Positions 27,078 to 35,868 of a stretch of DNA of 64,000 nucleotides are shown here, one piece after another (the first letter of the stretch is position 1; every line of letters begins with the position of its first letter). A model generated the notes under the pieces. The model saw only the letters and a program-made list of their open reading frames with translations. It made no database searches and was not told where the DNA came from. The DNA is taken from assembly GCA_910578285.1 (NCBI GenBank), contig CAJTQL010000002.1:1-64000 (forward strand), read 5' to 3'. The translations under genes and the position numbers were made by a program. The stretch is from an uncultured Helicobacteraceae bacterium. GTDB lineage: Bacteria; Campylobacterota; Campylobacteria; Campylobacterales; Helicobacteraceae.

Positions 27078-27813
27078 AATAAAAACCTTGGAAGAAATAG
27101 AATCTAAATACTATATGCAACCTATGATTGTAAAAATCAATGTGGATATTTCTACTAAAACATTAAGTTTTCAAGAAATTTTTAATCATCTCTATGGTTA
27201 TCTTGTAGATTGCAAAGATGAAGTAGAAACTCTCATTCAAAAAAGAATCCAAGAAGGCGAAATTAAAGACGCTTCACAAGCGAGAAAAAGTATCGCTGGA
27301 AGTGCGTTTTCAAATCTCATTGTCTGGGTGTTTCTTAAAAATAAAGAACAAGGTAGTATCAATCAGAATATTTTTATTACTTCTAAAATTTCCTCTATCC
27401 CACAATGGCAAGATTTATTTTTGATTAAAGTAGGAGAGGAGACGCAAAAACCCGATGTAGATTTAGTGATTTATAAGCTAGATTCCGCAAACTCTTTACA
27501 AAAATGTCTTATTCTTTCGCTTAAAACTTCTTTACGAGAAAGAGCTGGACAAACTTATAAGTGGAAGCTTTTAATGGAGATTGCTAATGCAGAATCTAGC
27601 ATTAAAGAAAAATATGATATTTCTTATAATCCTCCCATTTTACCGCTTGTGTGTTTTGCCACTGTGAATTTTTATAATGAAATCAATAATCCTCAACATA
27701 GAGGAATGTTCAAATTTTTTGATTGTGCATTTATTGGCAAAAATATACAAACAGGTGATTTTATAAAACCTCTAAGTCATTTAATTGATTATATCAGCGA
27801 GAATTTTCAATGA
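27061..27813 (+). CDS. BsaWI-like type II restriction endonuclease
   Basis: ATG 27061 has GAGGAGGTGTG upstream, inside the end of the methylase gene. The 250-residue protein contains QKPDVDLVIY and then LILSLKTSLRERAGQTYKWK, a PD...(S)xK arrangement in which RERAGQTYKWK matches nucleases of the BsaWI/AgeI group that recognise CCGG-core sites. An N-terminal Arg/Lys-rich helix (ASQARKSIAGSAFSN) is also typical. It forms an R-M pair with the methylase at 25491. Family assignment is from memory of the signature. Confidence 0.75.
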   Translation: MLNKDEIKTLEEIESKYYMQPMIVKINVDISTKTLSFQEIFNHLYGYLVDCKDEVETLIQKRIQEGEIKDASQARKSIAGSAFSNLIVWVFLKNKEQGSINQNIFITSKISSIPQWQDLFLIKVGEETQKPDVDLVIYKLDSANSLQKCLILSLKTSLRERAGQTYKWKLLMEIANAESSIKEKYDISYNPPILPLVCFATVNFYNEINNPQHRGMFKFFDCAFIGKNIQTGDFIKPLSHLIDYISENFQ

Positions 27814-29102
27814 CACTTTTAGAATCTTTGCATTTAAATCATCAGTTTGCACAAAAGTGTGCGCTTAAAGATTCTAAAAAGCAAGAATATTTAGCAGTTT
27901 ATAATCCTAAATACGACTTTTTGGGGCAGTCTTATGCGTCAATGTATCCTAATTTGCATAAATATCCCGCAACAATGCTTCCTCAAATTGGGTTTGAATT
28001 GCTTAAGGAGTTTAAAGCCAAGAAAAGCAATCTTTTAGACCCATTTTGTGGGAGTGGAAGCAGTTTTGTGAGTGGTTTAGAATATGGGATTAAGCATTTT
28101 GTGGGTTTTGATTTAAACCCTTTGGCAATAATGATTTCAAAGGCGAGAATGACTTATATAGAATCTTCTCATCTTATAAAAGAAAAAGAGAAACTCTTGC
28201 GTTGCATAGAATCTAAAAATGAATCGCTTTTAGATTTTAATCCTTTAGAAAACATTACAAATCTTGATTTTTGGATAGAAAAAAGTGCGCAGATGGATTT
28301 AAAGTTGATTTTTTCGTATCTTAAAAATTTAGAGGATAAAAATGTGCGAAATCTCTTTATGCTTAGTTTTAGCGAGACTTTGCGGGAGTGTAGCTATACT
28401 CGCAATAATGAGTTTAAACTCTTTAGAATGAAAGATTATGAAAATTATAAACCCAATGTATATGCTATTTTTGCCAAAAATATAGAATCTCTTGTAAGGG
28501 ATTATTTGCAATTTTATCAACCCAAATTGCGAGAAATCAACCTTAATCTTAGCAATACAAATTTTAAAAATCCAAAGCAAACATTTGATACTTTGCTGAC
28601 AAGCCCACCTTATGGAGATTCTAAAACCACTGTGGCGTATGGGCAGTTTAGCACTTTTATCAATGAGTGGCTAGGCTTTAAGGATGCTAGGAAATTAGAT
28701 TCTAAGCTCATAGGTGGAATCAAGGCTCAAAAGCTTTATGATAGAGGCTTGATAAAAGATTATATTATGGAAATTTCTACAATGGATAAAAAAAGAGCCT
28801 TAGAAATCTCAAGTTTTTATTTTGATTTGGAATCCAGCATTCAAACCCTCATAGATTCTACAAATCTTGGTGGTAAAGTATTTTTTATCGTAGGTAATCG
28901 CAGGGTAAAAAATATAGAACTTCCCACCGATAGATTTATTGCCGAAGTTTTTTATAACAATGGCTTTACGCACTTGCAAACCATTAAGCGCAAAATTTCC
29001 AACAAATCAATGCCACTTAAAAATTCTCCTAGCAATAAAGCTGGGATTCTCTCACGCACAATGAATGAAGAATATATTGTGGTATGTAAAAAGAAGGATT
29101 AA
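27810..29102 (+). CDS. DNA methyltransferase (N4-cytosine type) of a TdeIII-like system
   Basis: It overlaps the preceding nuclease stop by 4 bases (ATGA). The 430-residue protein has LLDPFCGSGSSFVSGLEYG near residue 72 and LLTSPPYGDSKTTVAYGQFS near residue 265, so SAM motif then SPPY. The closing EEYIVVCKKKD is typical of the end of this group. It precedes a TdeIII-like nuclease gene and probably protects the same site (TdeIII: GGNCC, inferred from family). Confidence 0.85.
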   Translation: MTLLESLHLNHQFAQKCALKDSKKQEYLAVYNPKYDFLGQSYASMYPNLHKYPATMLPQIGFELLKEFKAKKSNLLDPFCGSGSSFVSGLEYGIKHFVGFDLNPLAIMISKARMTYIESSHLIKEKEKLLRCIESKNESLLDFNPLENITNLDFWIEKSAQMDLKLIFSYLKNLEDKNVRNLFMLSFSETLRECSYTRNNEFKLFRMKDYENYKPNVYAIFAKNIESLVRDYLQFYQPKLREINLNLSNTNFKNPKQTFDTLLTSPPYGDSKTTVAYGQFSTFINEWLGFKDARKLDSKLIGGIKAQKLYDRGLIKDYIMEISTMDKKRALEISSFYFDLESSIQTLIDSTNLGGKVFFIVGNRRVKNIELPTDRFIAEVFYNNGFTHLQTIKRKISNKSMPLKNSPSNKAGILSRTMNEEYIVVCKKKD

Positions 29103-29106
29103 AATA

Positions 29107-29795
29107 ATGCAAAACCTTAAAAGCAATATCAAAAATCGCCTATTTCAAGCATTGCGCAATAAATTTGAAAACTACAAGCCCGAAACTTCTTCTATGCCCT
29201 TTCATACAAGACTTTTAGGCAAGGATAGAATGGCACTTTATAGCTTTATCCAAACCCTCAATACTAATTTTGGCACAAGTATCTTTGAGCCTGTGGCTGA
29301 AGAATTGGGTTCAAACAATTTTGACAATATTGGGCGTCAAATGGCAGTTGCAAATACAATCACCAAAGAAGCACAAAGAGTGATACAAGATATTATGGAT
29401 TCTTTAGAAAGTGGCAATTCTAAGCCTAACAAAATGAGGAAATCGCTAGAATCTTGGCAGTTTCACAAAGTGGAGAAACAAGCATTATCAAGCCTACAAA
29501 GGTGGATTTGTTTTTGCAGAAGGGCAATAATGTGTATTTAATTGATATTAGAACAGCTAAACCAAACAAGGGTGGATTTAAAGAATTTAAACGCACACTT
29601 TTAACTTGGGTAGCGTGTTTTGCGTATAATAATCCACATTGCAATATCCAATCACTTATAGCGATTCCTTACAATCCTTACGCACCAAAACCTTACGAGC
29701 GTTGGACAATGACGGGAATGCTAGATTTAAATTCTGAATTGAAAGTAGCAGAGGAGTTTTGGGATTTTTTGGTGGCAAGGGGAGTTATGGGCTGA
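29107..29795 (+). pseudogene. TdeIII-like restriction endonuclease, frameshifted
   Basis: ATG 29107 begins 144 codons that lose similarity after SGNSKPNKMRK. The continuation EIARILAVSQSGETSIIKPT and VDLFLQKGNNVYLIDIRTAK lies in another frame to 29795. One extra A in the run near 29430-29434 would restore a protein of about 230 residues with the nuclease core VDLFL...YLIDIRTAKPNKGGF, matching TdeIII-type enzymes. As sequenced the catalytic residues lie behind the frameshift, so the nuclease is probably inactive while its methylase remains. Confidence 0.7.
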
Positions 29796-29920
29796 TTTTA
29801 AGCCTTTGAGGAAGTAGGGCGTGAAATGCGAGAGGAAATTGATACGTATTTTAGAAGTTTCAAAAATAATATGGCATCACTATTCAATTTTCTCTACTAA
29901 TATTGTACAAGTGTTCAAAA

Positions 29921-30700
29921 TTATACAAGTTTTCCCCGATAAAGATTTACAAATTCTTTTGCAATGCGAGCATTGCGACTACCTTTTTGTGTCGCATAGT
30001 TGAGTGCTTTTTGTTTCCATTGGGAATCTTGGTCAGAAATTATATCAAGTCCATGGGCAATTAATTCAAGATATTCCGCACTTCCTAAGGTATAGAATCC
30101 TATCGCAATACCAAATCTATCGCTTAACGAAACAATTTCATCACATATATCATTTTGATGAATCTGCGAAGTATCCTGTACATATTCTTCAAGTAATAAA
30201 TGGCGCAAATTTGACGTAGCATAGAAAGCAACATTATCGGCAACTTTTTCAAACCCTCCATCAAGGATTCGTTTCAACGGCTTGTAGCTTTCATCATCAC
30301 GATTAAACGATAAATCATCACAAAAGAGAACAAATTTATAAGGCAAATCTCGAATAAAATCAAGGATAAAGGGTAGAATGGATAAATCTTGCTTATCAAT
30401 TTCAATGACACGCAAATTTGTTTCTGAATCATGCAAAAAAGAGCCTAGAATTGCGCGCATACTCGAGGTTTTGCCACAGCCACGTGCACCCCAAAAAAGA
30501 GCATGGCAATAAGGACGTTCACAAAGTAAATTTTGTGTATTTGCCTTTAAGAGTGCAATGGCTTCATCAATACCAACAAACGATTTTAAAGATGTTCTGT
30601 CAAGCGCCGTAATAGGACGTAAATAACCTCCAAATTGCCCAATTTCTCCACGATAAATACAGGCTTTTGTTGTGTGGAAATCAATCTTAAAAGTTTTCAT
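29921..30700 (-). CDS. DUF815-family AAA+ ATPase
   Basis: I chose ATG 30700, with TAGGAG at 30708-30715 (minus strand), giving 259 residues; the open frame continues to 30838 into the next gene without a site. WGARGCGKTSS (Walker A) is near residue 70 and KFVLFCDDLSF (Walker B) near residue 125, followed by a sensor-like YATSNLRHLL. This matches the DUF815/YifB-unrelated AAA family often found as single genes of unknown role. It sits at the edge of the R-M cluster, facing it. Confidence 0.8.
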   Translation of the reverse strand: MKTFKIDFHTTKACIYRGEIGQFGGYLRPITALDRTSLKSFVGIDEAIALLKANTQNLLCERPYCHALFWGARGCGKTSSMRAILGSFLHDSETNLRVIEIDKQDLSILPFILDFIRDLPYKFVLFCDDLSFNRDDESYKPLKRILDGGFEKVADNVAFYATSNLRHLLLEEYVQDTSQIHQNDICDEIVSLSDRFGIAIGFYTLGSAEYLELIAHGLDIISDQDSQWKQKALNYATQKGSRNARIAKEFVNLYRGKLV

Positions 30701-30767
30701 TCTCATACTCCTACTATTAACAATATTATCATAGTAAAATGTAGCTGACATTTCATGTTTCAAGCCT

Positions 30768-31949
30768 CTATGCAAGTTTTTGCAGTTCACCCCGAAAAAT
30801 CCCAAACAACGTGCGCACAATGAGCCATACAAAGACAAAAGTTACCGACAATAAAAGAGTCAATGAAAGAATTGAAAAGATGGTAGCAAGAATAAGTACA
30901 GAAGAAGAAATTGGCAAATTTGTGTTTGAAAGCTCTAAAATTCCTGTATTAATTTTTATACTCGCAATACACATTGCTGCTAATGGAAAGCTGATTGCCC
31001 ACCATGAAATTCGAAATGGACAACATTTTCTAATTTGAATAATTTGAGGCAATAATGCTAACAATAAAAAGAAACCAAATAAAAAGAGGATATAGGGCAT
31101 AGAATTAATTAAAAAAATATTAGAATCAACGCTCATCATAGATGCTTGCATAGAAATGAATACTGCATGCGTGCTCACGCCAGCGCCAAAGGGCGCAAGT
31201 AAAACAACCAAAGTGGGCATGAGTTTATCGGGGAGTTTGGCAAAAAAGACAATACGCGCAAAAATAAGTGTGTAAAGCACGATTGTAAAAGAAAAGCCCA
31301 CAGCCATGCAAAATATGGTGATAAAAAAACCTAAGTCTGGCATTGTTTGAATTTGTGAAAAAAGGGGCAATGCAAGAGGCAAATCGAGCAAACCCACAAC
31401 AGGAATAATCCACGCGGGCGTAATATGCGCGAGTTCAAATTTATGGCAAATCCAAAATTGAACAATATGCACGCTAAAAATAAACATTAATATAGCGCCA
31501 AAAATCCACACAGCAAAATTGATTGTTTCAGGGATTCCAACCCGCTGGAGTGCAAAGGGTAACAGGAGTAAAGAAATGCAGATTGTAGCAAAGAAAGGAC
31601 GCGTTACTGGTGAAAGAAATTCTTGTTGGCAGCTCTCAAAATCTGTTATGGTTTTTAGGCTATATGTTACGCCCAATGCCACAAAAGCCGCAATGGCAAA
31701 GGCAGCAAAAATGAGCGACAGCATATCAGCAAAGGGCGCAAAAGAAGACGGGACAATGCAGGTCGTATTTTGTTGCGGCTCTGTGGCACAAAGCAAGCTT
31801 AGTTGCGCCATTGCATGCCATGCAGCGCACATTGCACTTAGTCCCATACACGCGCCAAAAAAACTCACGGGCAAATAGCCCAAAATGCCCTTTCTATCGC
31901 GAGATTCTTGCTTCTCTATATTTCCTTGAATGACTTGTTCTTGTAGCAT
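30768..31949 (-). CDS. TDT/TehA-SLAC1 family transporter
   Basis: The protein is 393 residues with about ten hydrophobic helices. It shows TDT-family features: an N-terminal GYLPVSFFGACMGLSAM, the HITPAWIIPVVGLLDLPLA block and a Phe-rich helix 5 (MAVGFSFTIVLYTLI). This family exports anions or C4-dicarboxylates, or confers tellurite resistance; the substrate here is unknown. AAAGGAATCCTA precedes ATG 31949. It follows the MFS gene on the same strand with a 101-base gap. Confidence 0.82.
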   Translation of the reverse strand: MLQEQVIQGNIEKQESRDRKGILGYLPVSFFGACMGLSAMCAAWHAMAQLSLLCATEPQQNTTCIVPSSFAPFADMLSLIFAAFAIAAFVALGVTYSLKTITDFESCQQEFLSPVTRPFFATICISLLLLPFALQRVGIPETINFAVWIFGAILMFIFSVHIVQFWICHKFELAHITPAWIIPVVGLLDLPLALPLFSQIQTMPDLGFFITIFCMAVGFSFTIVLYTLIFARIVFFAKLPDKLMPTLVVLLAPFGAGVSTHAVFISMQASMMSVDSNIFLINSMPYILFLFGFFLLLALLPQIIQIRKCCPFRISWWAISFPLAAMCIASIKINTGILELSNTNLPISSSVLILATIFSILSLTLLLSVTFVFVWLIVRTLFGIFRGELQKLA

Positions 31950-32050
31950 TAGGATTCCTTTGATTCCTAAGTTTAGATACTATGTGTCGTTTTTCTCAAC
32001 AACTATTATAATGCAAATCGTTAAATATAGTATAAATATTAGATAAATAT

Positions 32051-33517
32051 TTACCTTATTTGTCGTTTCAGTAGAACCCAAACAGCAAAGCTTAAGAGAA
32101 GACTTAGGATTCCTAAGATTCCAATGACAATGAAAAACGTTTGGAGATACAAATGCAAAGCCTCACTTTGTAACTCAAGATTCTCAATCAAGCCTAGATT
32201 TCCACTTGCAATGATAGAAACATAAGAATGCAGAGAACTGCTACTGTTTGCAGCGATGAATGCTTGCATAAGAGCGCCATAGAGTGCAACACCCAAAGCT
32301 TCAGAACCTAACCGAAATGAGTTAAGTACACCTGCTGCAAATCCAGATTTTTCTATATCAACACTGCTTAGCGCGAGCCTATCGATTGCCCCTGCATGCA
32401 ACCCCATACCACAACCAATGATAAAAAGCGCTGATAGAATCGATAGAATTTGTATCATGCCACTTAAAAAATATAAAACAATTAAAAGCAAAAATAATCC
32501 CAAACTCATCATCAAAGATACAATTAACGCAAAAAGTTTAGGGTTCATTTCTTTGTTTAAAAACCTTGTTGCTAGGATTGGACAAAAGAGCATAGGTGCA
32601 GTGAGCGCAAGCATAAAAACTCCAGTCCATGAAGCAGATAAGCCAAACACAGCAGAAAGAAAAACTGGAAAGTATGTGAGTAAAACCACAAAACTAAAAC
32701 CAGCAATCATTGTAACGAGCGTGAAGCCAACAAAAGTTGGATTATTCAAAACCGCAATATCTAAAAATGGCATTTTATCATGATGATAACGTCTTCTTTG
32801 ATGTTGCACAAAAACAACACCTATTATAACATAAAAAACAAAAAACGTGAGCATGGAAACTTGATGATAATCATTGAGATTTATAATAAAAAACATCAAG
32901 CTTGATATGAGTATAAGAAATAAAATCGCACCGATAATATCAAAATGAAAAGCTTGTTGTTTCTGTTGATATTGAGGCAATAAACATACGAGCACAAAAA
33001 CAAGAGCAAGGATTAAAAAATGAAATATAAAAATTGCTTGATAAGAGAAGATATCAACCAAAAAACCACTCATTGTGGGTCCAAGCGTGATTCCGAGCCC
33101 AGCTGTTGTACCAAAAGCTGCAAATACTTTGGCATGGTCTTTCGCGCTAAAAGCATGCATTAACAGCGTGCTACCGCACGCAAAAACGCTTGCCCCGCCA
33201 ATGCCCGCACACGCGCGAGCAATATCGAGCCACAAAAGCGTGGGCGCAAAGGCAGAAAGCAACGAGGCGATGAGATAGAGCGTCACGCCTGTAAGCAAAC
33301 AATGTTTTGCACCCCATTTATCGCTGATTGCGCCCCAAATCAATGTAAAGCACGCAAAAAAGAGGTTGAAACTATTTACGACCCATTGCAGCAGCACGGA
33401 ATCGCTCCCAAGTTTTTGAGCGATATAGGGCAGGGCAATGGCTGTGCCAGAAATCGAACTTGGCACGACAAACACAGCACTAAACACAGCACTGCAAAGA
33501 ACGAGCTTTTGAGACAT
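32051..33517 (-). CDS. MFS drug-efflux-type transporter (DHA2-like, about 14 helices)
   Basis: The 488-residue membrane protein has the MFS motif A (WGAISDKWGAKHCLL) between helices 2 and 3 and motif C-like GLGITLGPTMSGFLVD in helix 5. These are typical of proton-driven multidrug exporters. AAAGGAG lies 6 bases before the ATG. It is transcribed away from the Rrf2 regulator gene, and two matching palindromes lie between them, so it is very probably Rrf2-controlled. Substrate unknown. Confidence 0.88.
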   Translation of the reverse strand: MSQKLVLCSAVFSAVFVVPSSISGTAIALPYIAQKLGSDSVLLQWVVNSFNLFFACFTLIWGAISDKWGAKHCLLTGVTLYLIASLLSAFAPTLLWLDIARACAGIGGASVFACGSTLLMHAFSAKDHAKVFAAFGTTAGLGITLGPTMSGFLVDIFSYQAIFIFHFLILALVFVLVCLLPQYQQKQQAFHFDIIGAILFLILISSLMFFIINLNDYHQVSMLTFFVFYVIIGVVFVQHQRRRYHHDKMPFLDIAVLNNPTFVGFTLVTMIAGFSFVVLLTYFPVFLSAVFGLSASWTGVFMLALTAPMLFCPILATRFLNKEMNPKLFALIVSLMMSLGLFLLLIVLYFLSGMIQILSILSALFIIGCGMGLHAGAIDRLALSSVDIEKSGFAAGVLNSFRLGSEALGVALYGALMQAFIAANSSSSLHSYVSIIASGNLGLIENLELQSEALHLYLQTFFIVIGILGILSLLLSFAVWVLLKRQIR

Positions 33518-33543
33518 TGTAACTCCTTTGATTCTGTGAATAG

Positions 33544-33577
33544 CTTGTTATAATGTAATATATTATACTATAACAAG
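33544..33577. promoter_or_regulatory. Palindromic operator 1 (CTTGTTATA...TATAACAAG)
   Basis: A 34-bp palindrome has perfect 9-base arms CTTGTTATA (33544-33552) and TATAACAAG (33569-33577), lying 27 bases upstream of the MFS start. Read leftward it contains GTATAAT, a -10 candidate for the transporter gene, so a bound repressor would block it. Same core as operator 2. Confidence 0.7.
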
Positions 33578-33600
33578 AATGTAGCAAGTGTAGCAAATTT

Positions 33601-33624
33601 TTGTTATAATGTCAAGTGTAACAA
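33601..33624. promoter_or_regulatory. Palindromic operator 2 (TTGTTA...TAACAA)
   Basis: A 24-bp palindrome with arms TTGTTA and TAACAA overlaps the rightward -10 box TATAAT at 33605-33610, 37 bases before the rrf2-like ATG. It probably allows the regulator to repress its own gene. The shared TTGTTATAATGT core with operator 1 indicates a single DNA-binding protein. Confidence 0.65.
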
Positions 33625-33661
33625 CGGAGCAATGATTATAAATATTAAATGAAGGAATACC

Positions 33662-34138
33662 ATGCAAATCCCCACACGTTTTAGCATTGCAGTCCATATT
33701 TGCCTATGTTTAGAATTTTTTGATGCAGATTCAGAAACGAATCATGATTGCGACAAAGTGCATTGCAAAAAAATGACAAGCGAGGTTTTGGCAGATTCTG
33801 TGGGCGTGAATAGCGTTATTGTCCGCAATATCCTTGCCCAGCTTAAAATGGCAAATATCGTGAGTGTATCACGTGGAAGTGGCGGGAGCAAACTCGCGAA
33901 GAATCCGCAAAAGATTAGTTTGCTTGATATTTTCAATGCGGTCGATTCGATGGGCGAGGATGGGCTTTTTCGATTCCATACAAACTCTAGCAAACTTTGC
34001 CCTTTGGGCAAAAATATCCATTTTCTTTTAGATACCCATTTTGAACAAGCCCAAAAAGCCTTGGAAAGCTATCTTGAAAATATTAAATTGATTGATTTGC
34101 TCAAAATTTTGCAAAATTCAAATAAGAGATTCGCTTGA
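33662..34138 (+). CDS. Rrf2-family transcriptional regulator
   Basis: The 158-residue protein opens with the Rrf2 winged-helix pattern (PTRFSIAVHICLCLEFF, MTSEVLADSVGVNSVIVRNI, SVSRGSGGSKLAKNPQKISL). It has Cys residues at positions 19, 33, 38 and 116, but not the evenly spaced three-cysteine cluster of IscR/NsrR, so an iron-sulfur cofactor is not assured; a redox- or drug-sensing YwnA-like role is possible. AAGGAATACC precedes the ATG. It is divergent from the MFS gene, with operators between. Confidence 0.85.
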   Translation: MQIPTRFSIAVHICLCLEFFDADSETNHDCDKVHCKKMTSEVLADSVGVNSVIVRNILAQLKMANIVSVSRGSGGSKLAKNPQKISLLDIFNAVDSMGEDGLFRFHTNSSKLCPLGKNIHFLLDTHFEQAQKALESYLENIKLIDLLKILQNSNKRFA

Positions 34139-34578
34139 TTCTCGCACAGGAATGCAGAGAATTGTTTTGAGTTTTTGTGGAGCAATTTTGTTGCGATTGC
34201 CCAAATAAATTTCAATTACATGCCCATTCAAAGATTTCTTGAATGATAAAGTTCTGCTTGGGCAATCATTGCCTGCCATTGAAAATTATCTTTGTCTTTA
34301 AAATCTCCGTTACCCCACCATAGCGATTCTAGAGGAGGTACGACATAATCAAAATGCCCCTGAATGTTTTTGCTCTTGTCCATTTTTATGGCGTATGAAA
34401 GGGCATATAAAACCTTCAAAGCCTCTTGGTATGCACCGCCGCTATCGTTTGGGTTGCCTTCTCCCCGCACGGCAATAAACGACATCTTGGGCACAAACAC
34501 ACGCTCGGGAGTTTGTTTTGGTGTGTATAGTTCTTTAAAGGCTTTTTTAAAATCAAATTTTTGCATTGTTGGGCTCAT
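34118..34578 (-). pseudogene. GyrI-like small-molecule-binding protein with an internal deletion
   Basis: ATG 34578 (AAAGGAAAAAGA upstream) starts a GyrI-like domain (KFDFKKAFKELYTPKQTPER, FDYVVPPLESLWWG). The frame stops at 34228 after about 116 residues, but the end of the same domain (GHVIEIYLGNRNKIAPQKLK, TILCIPVRE) follows in another frame to about 34118. The middle, about 50-60 residues, is missing. I read this as a deletion that fused both ends out of frame. Full-length relatives have about 200 residues. Confidence 0.65.
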
Positions 34579-35038
34579 TCTTTTTCCTTTTAGTGAATTT
34601 TTCCTTTGCAAATTCATAAGATTCTCGTATCATGATTTTAAATTCTCCAAAAGTTGTATTAGAGGGATTTAAGACACATACCCAACCCATCCACGCATAG
34701 ACAGGGTGAGGGATAATGGTATCTAAAATGGTAAAGTCATAATCCATTTTTACAATATTTCCGGCAGATGGACGTTCGGGGATATGCCCAAAACGTTCAA
34801 TAAAAGTCTGCTTTCTTAGCCCAACATTGACACGATAGACATTATCACGATTCAGCAAAGAAGCTTTATCATTGTCGCCATCTTTTTCTTTGATAGTCAA
34901 AACATAGACGCCTCGCTTCAAAACGCCGTTTGGATTATAGAAAATACCTTTTTCGCCCCAACTCTCCACTAGCGTAGTATCCCTTAAATTAGATAGACAA
35001 TAAGAAAGAATATCATTAGTCGTCATTGCTTCTTTCAT
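34553..35038 (-). CDS. DUF6194-like protein
   Basis: With ATG 35038 the protein is 161 residues. Its central pattern TTLVESWGEKGIFYNPNGVL, GVYVLTIKEKDGDNDKAS and HPVYAWMGWVCVLNPSNTTF matches DUF6194 proteins of unknown function. ATG 35038 begins one base after the TfoX-like stop, using AAAGGAG inside that gene; ATG 35026 is the alternative. It overlaps the GyrI-like start by 26 bases, so the three genes form a coupled unit. Confidence 0.75.
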   Translation of the reverse strand: MKEAMTTNDILSYCLSNLRDTTLVESWGEKGIFYNPNGVLKRGVYVLTIKEKDGDNDKASLLNRDNVYRVNVGLRKQTFIERFGHIPERPSAGNIVKMDYDFTILDTIIPHPVYAWMGWVCVLNPSNTTFGEFKIMIRESYEFAKEKFTKRKKNEPNNAKI

Positions 35039-35039
35039 T

Positions 35040-35411
35040 TTATGATTCTTCTCCTTTACGCTTGCCTTTTGCTTTTTTGGGTTGAGGAGTAGGCAAAACT
35101 GGAGCAAGAGCAAGAACGACATCTCGCAGAGTTTGTGGCGAATCCACGTCAAGAATGTAGGATTCTTTAGCGCTGGGATAAGGGAAGCCTTTGGGCGTAG
35201 ATTTTAAAAGTGTCGCTAGAATCGTATGTTGCTTGACATAGAGCGTCTCATCGCAAAGCAAAAAAATCGGCTTTGGCACGGCGCAGGAATCGGACACATA
35301 GATACAATACTCGCCAAACATTTTCTTGGCACTGAAACGATATGGCTCGCCTTGCAACGCGCTATCGAGCGTCTCGAGCACAAAATCCTTGAAGCTTTCA
35401 CTAGTCGCCAT
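35040..35411 (-). CDS. TfoX N-terminal-domain protein
   Basis: The 123-residue protein contains the TfoX_N pattern: YRFSAKKMFGEYCIYVSDSC, PIFLLCDETLYVKQ and GFPYPSAKESYILDVD. The family includes competence regulators, but stand-alone small members have no established role. The C terminus is Lys-rich (PKKAKGKRKGEES). It is the first gene of the three-gene leftward unit with DUF6194 and GyrI-like genes. Confidence 0.8.
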   Translation of the reverse strand: MATSESFKDFVLETLDSALQGEPYRFSAKKMFGEYCIYVSDSCAVPKPIFLLCDETLYVKQHTILATLLKSTPKGFPYPSAKESYILDVDSPQTLRDVVLALAPVLPTPQPKKAKGKRKGEES

Positions 35412-35491
35412 GTCTTATGTCCCCGTCCTAATGGAATGTGATATGATAGCACAAAAAACGCATTAAAAAATAAATTTATGCGCTGCTCCTA

Positions 35492-35830
35492 TCATTTCTT
35501 TGCCTTTAAATATTTTTTAATTAGCTTTATCGCCCAATCATAATGGCTTGAAGTCGCGCTCACGCAATAGTTTCCGAGACTCGTTGTACCACACCATGGA
35601 TAATGCTTTTTGATAAAAAGTTCCTTATCTGGTAAGTGTTGTATCATCTCCATACAAGCGGCATGGCTCTTGTGCAACATAGATTTTGCCTCACTCAAGG
35701 GCGTATTTTGGTGCTTTTGCCATAGCTCTTGATTCATTTTTGGATAGGTTTTGAAATTATAGGGTGCGGGCAAAAAGGGCACGAAAGCATTGGTTTTGCT
35801 AAGATTTGTTTGCACAAAAAGAATTTGCAA
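35492..35830 (-). pseudogene. ClbS/DfsB-family protein lacking its N-terminal third
   Basis: The 112 codons contain the C-terminal two thirds of a DUF1706/ClbS-DfsB four-helix protein (VPFLPAPYNFKTYPKMNQEL, WCGTTSLGNYCVSATSSHYD). The family is normally about 170 residues; the first helix and the conserved N-terminal residues are absent, and the 20 residues before FLPAPYNF do not fit. This indicates a 5' truncation at the border with the TOPRIM gene. Confidence 0.65.
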
Positions 35831-35868
35831 TTTTTATTGGGGCGAATTGTTGTAGCTATTTTGCTGCT

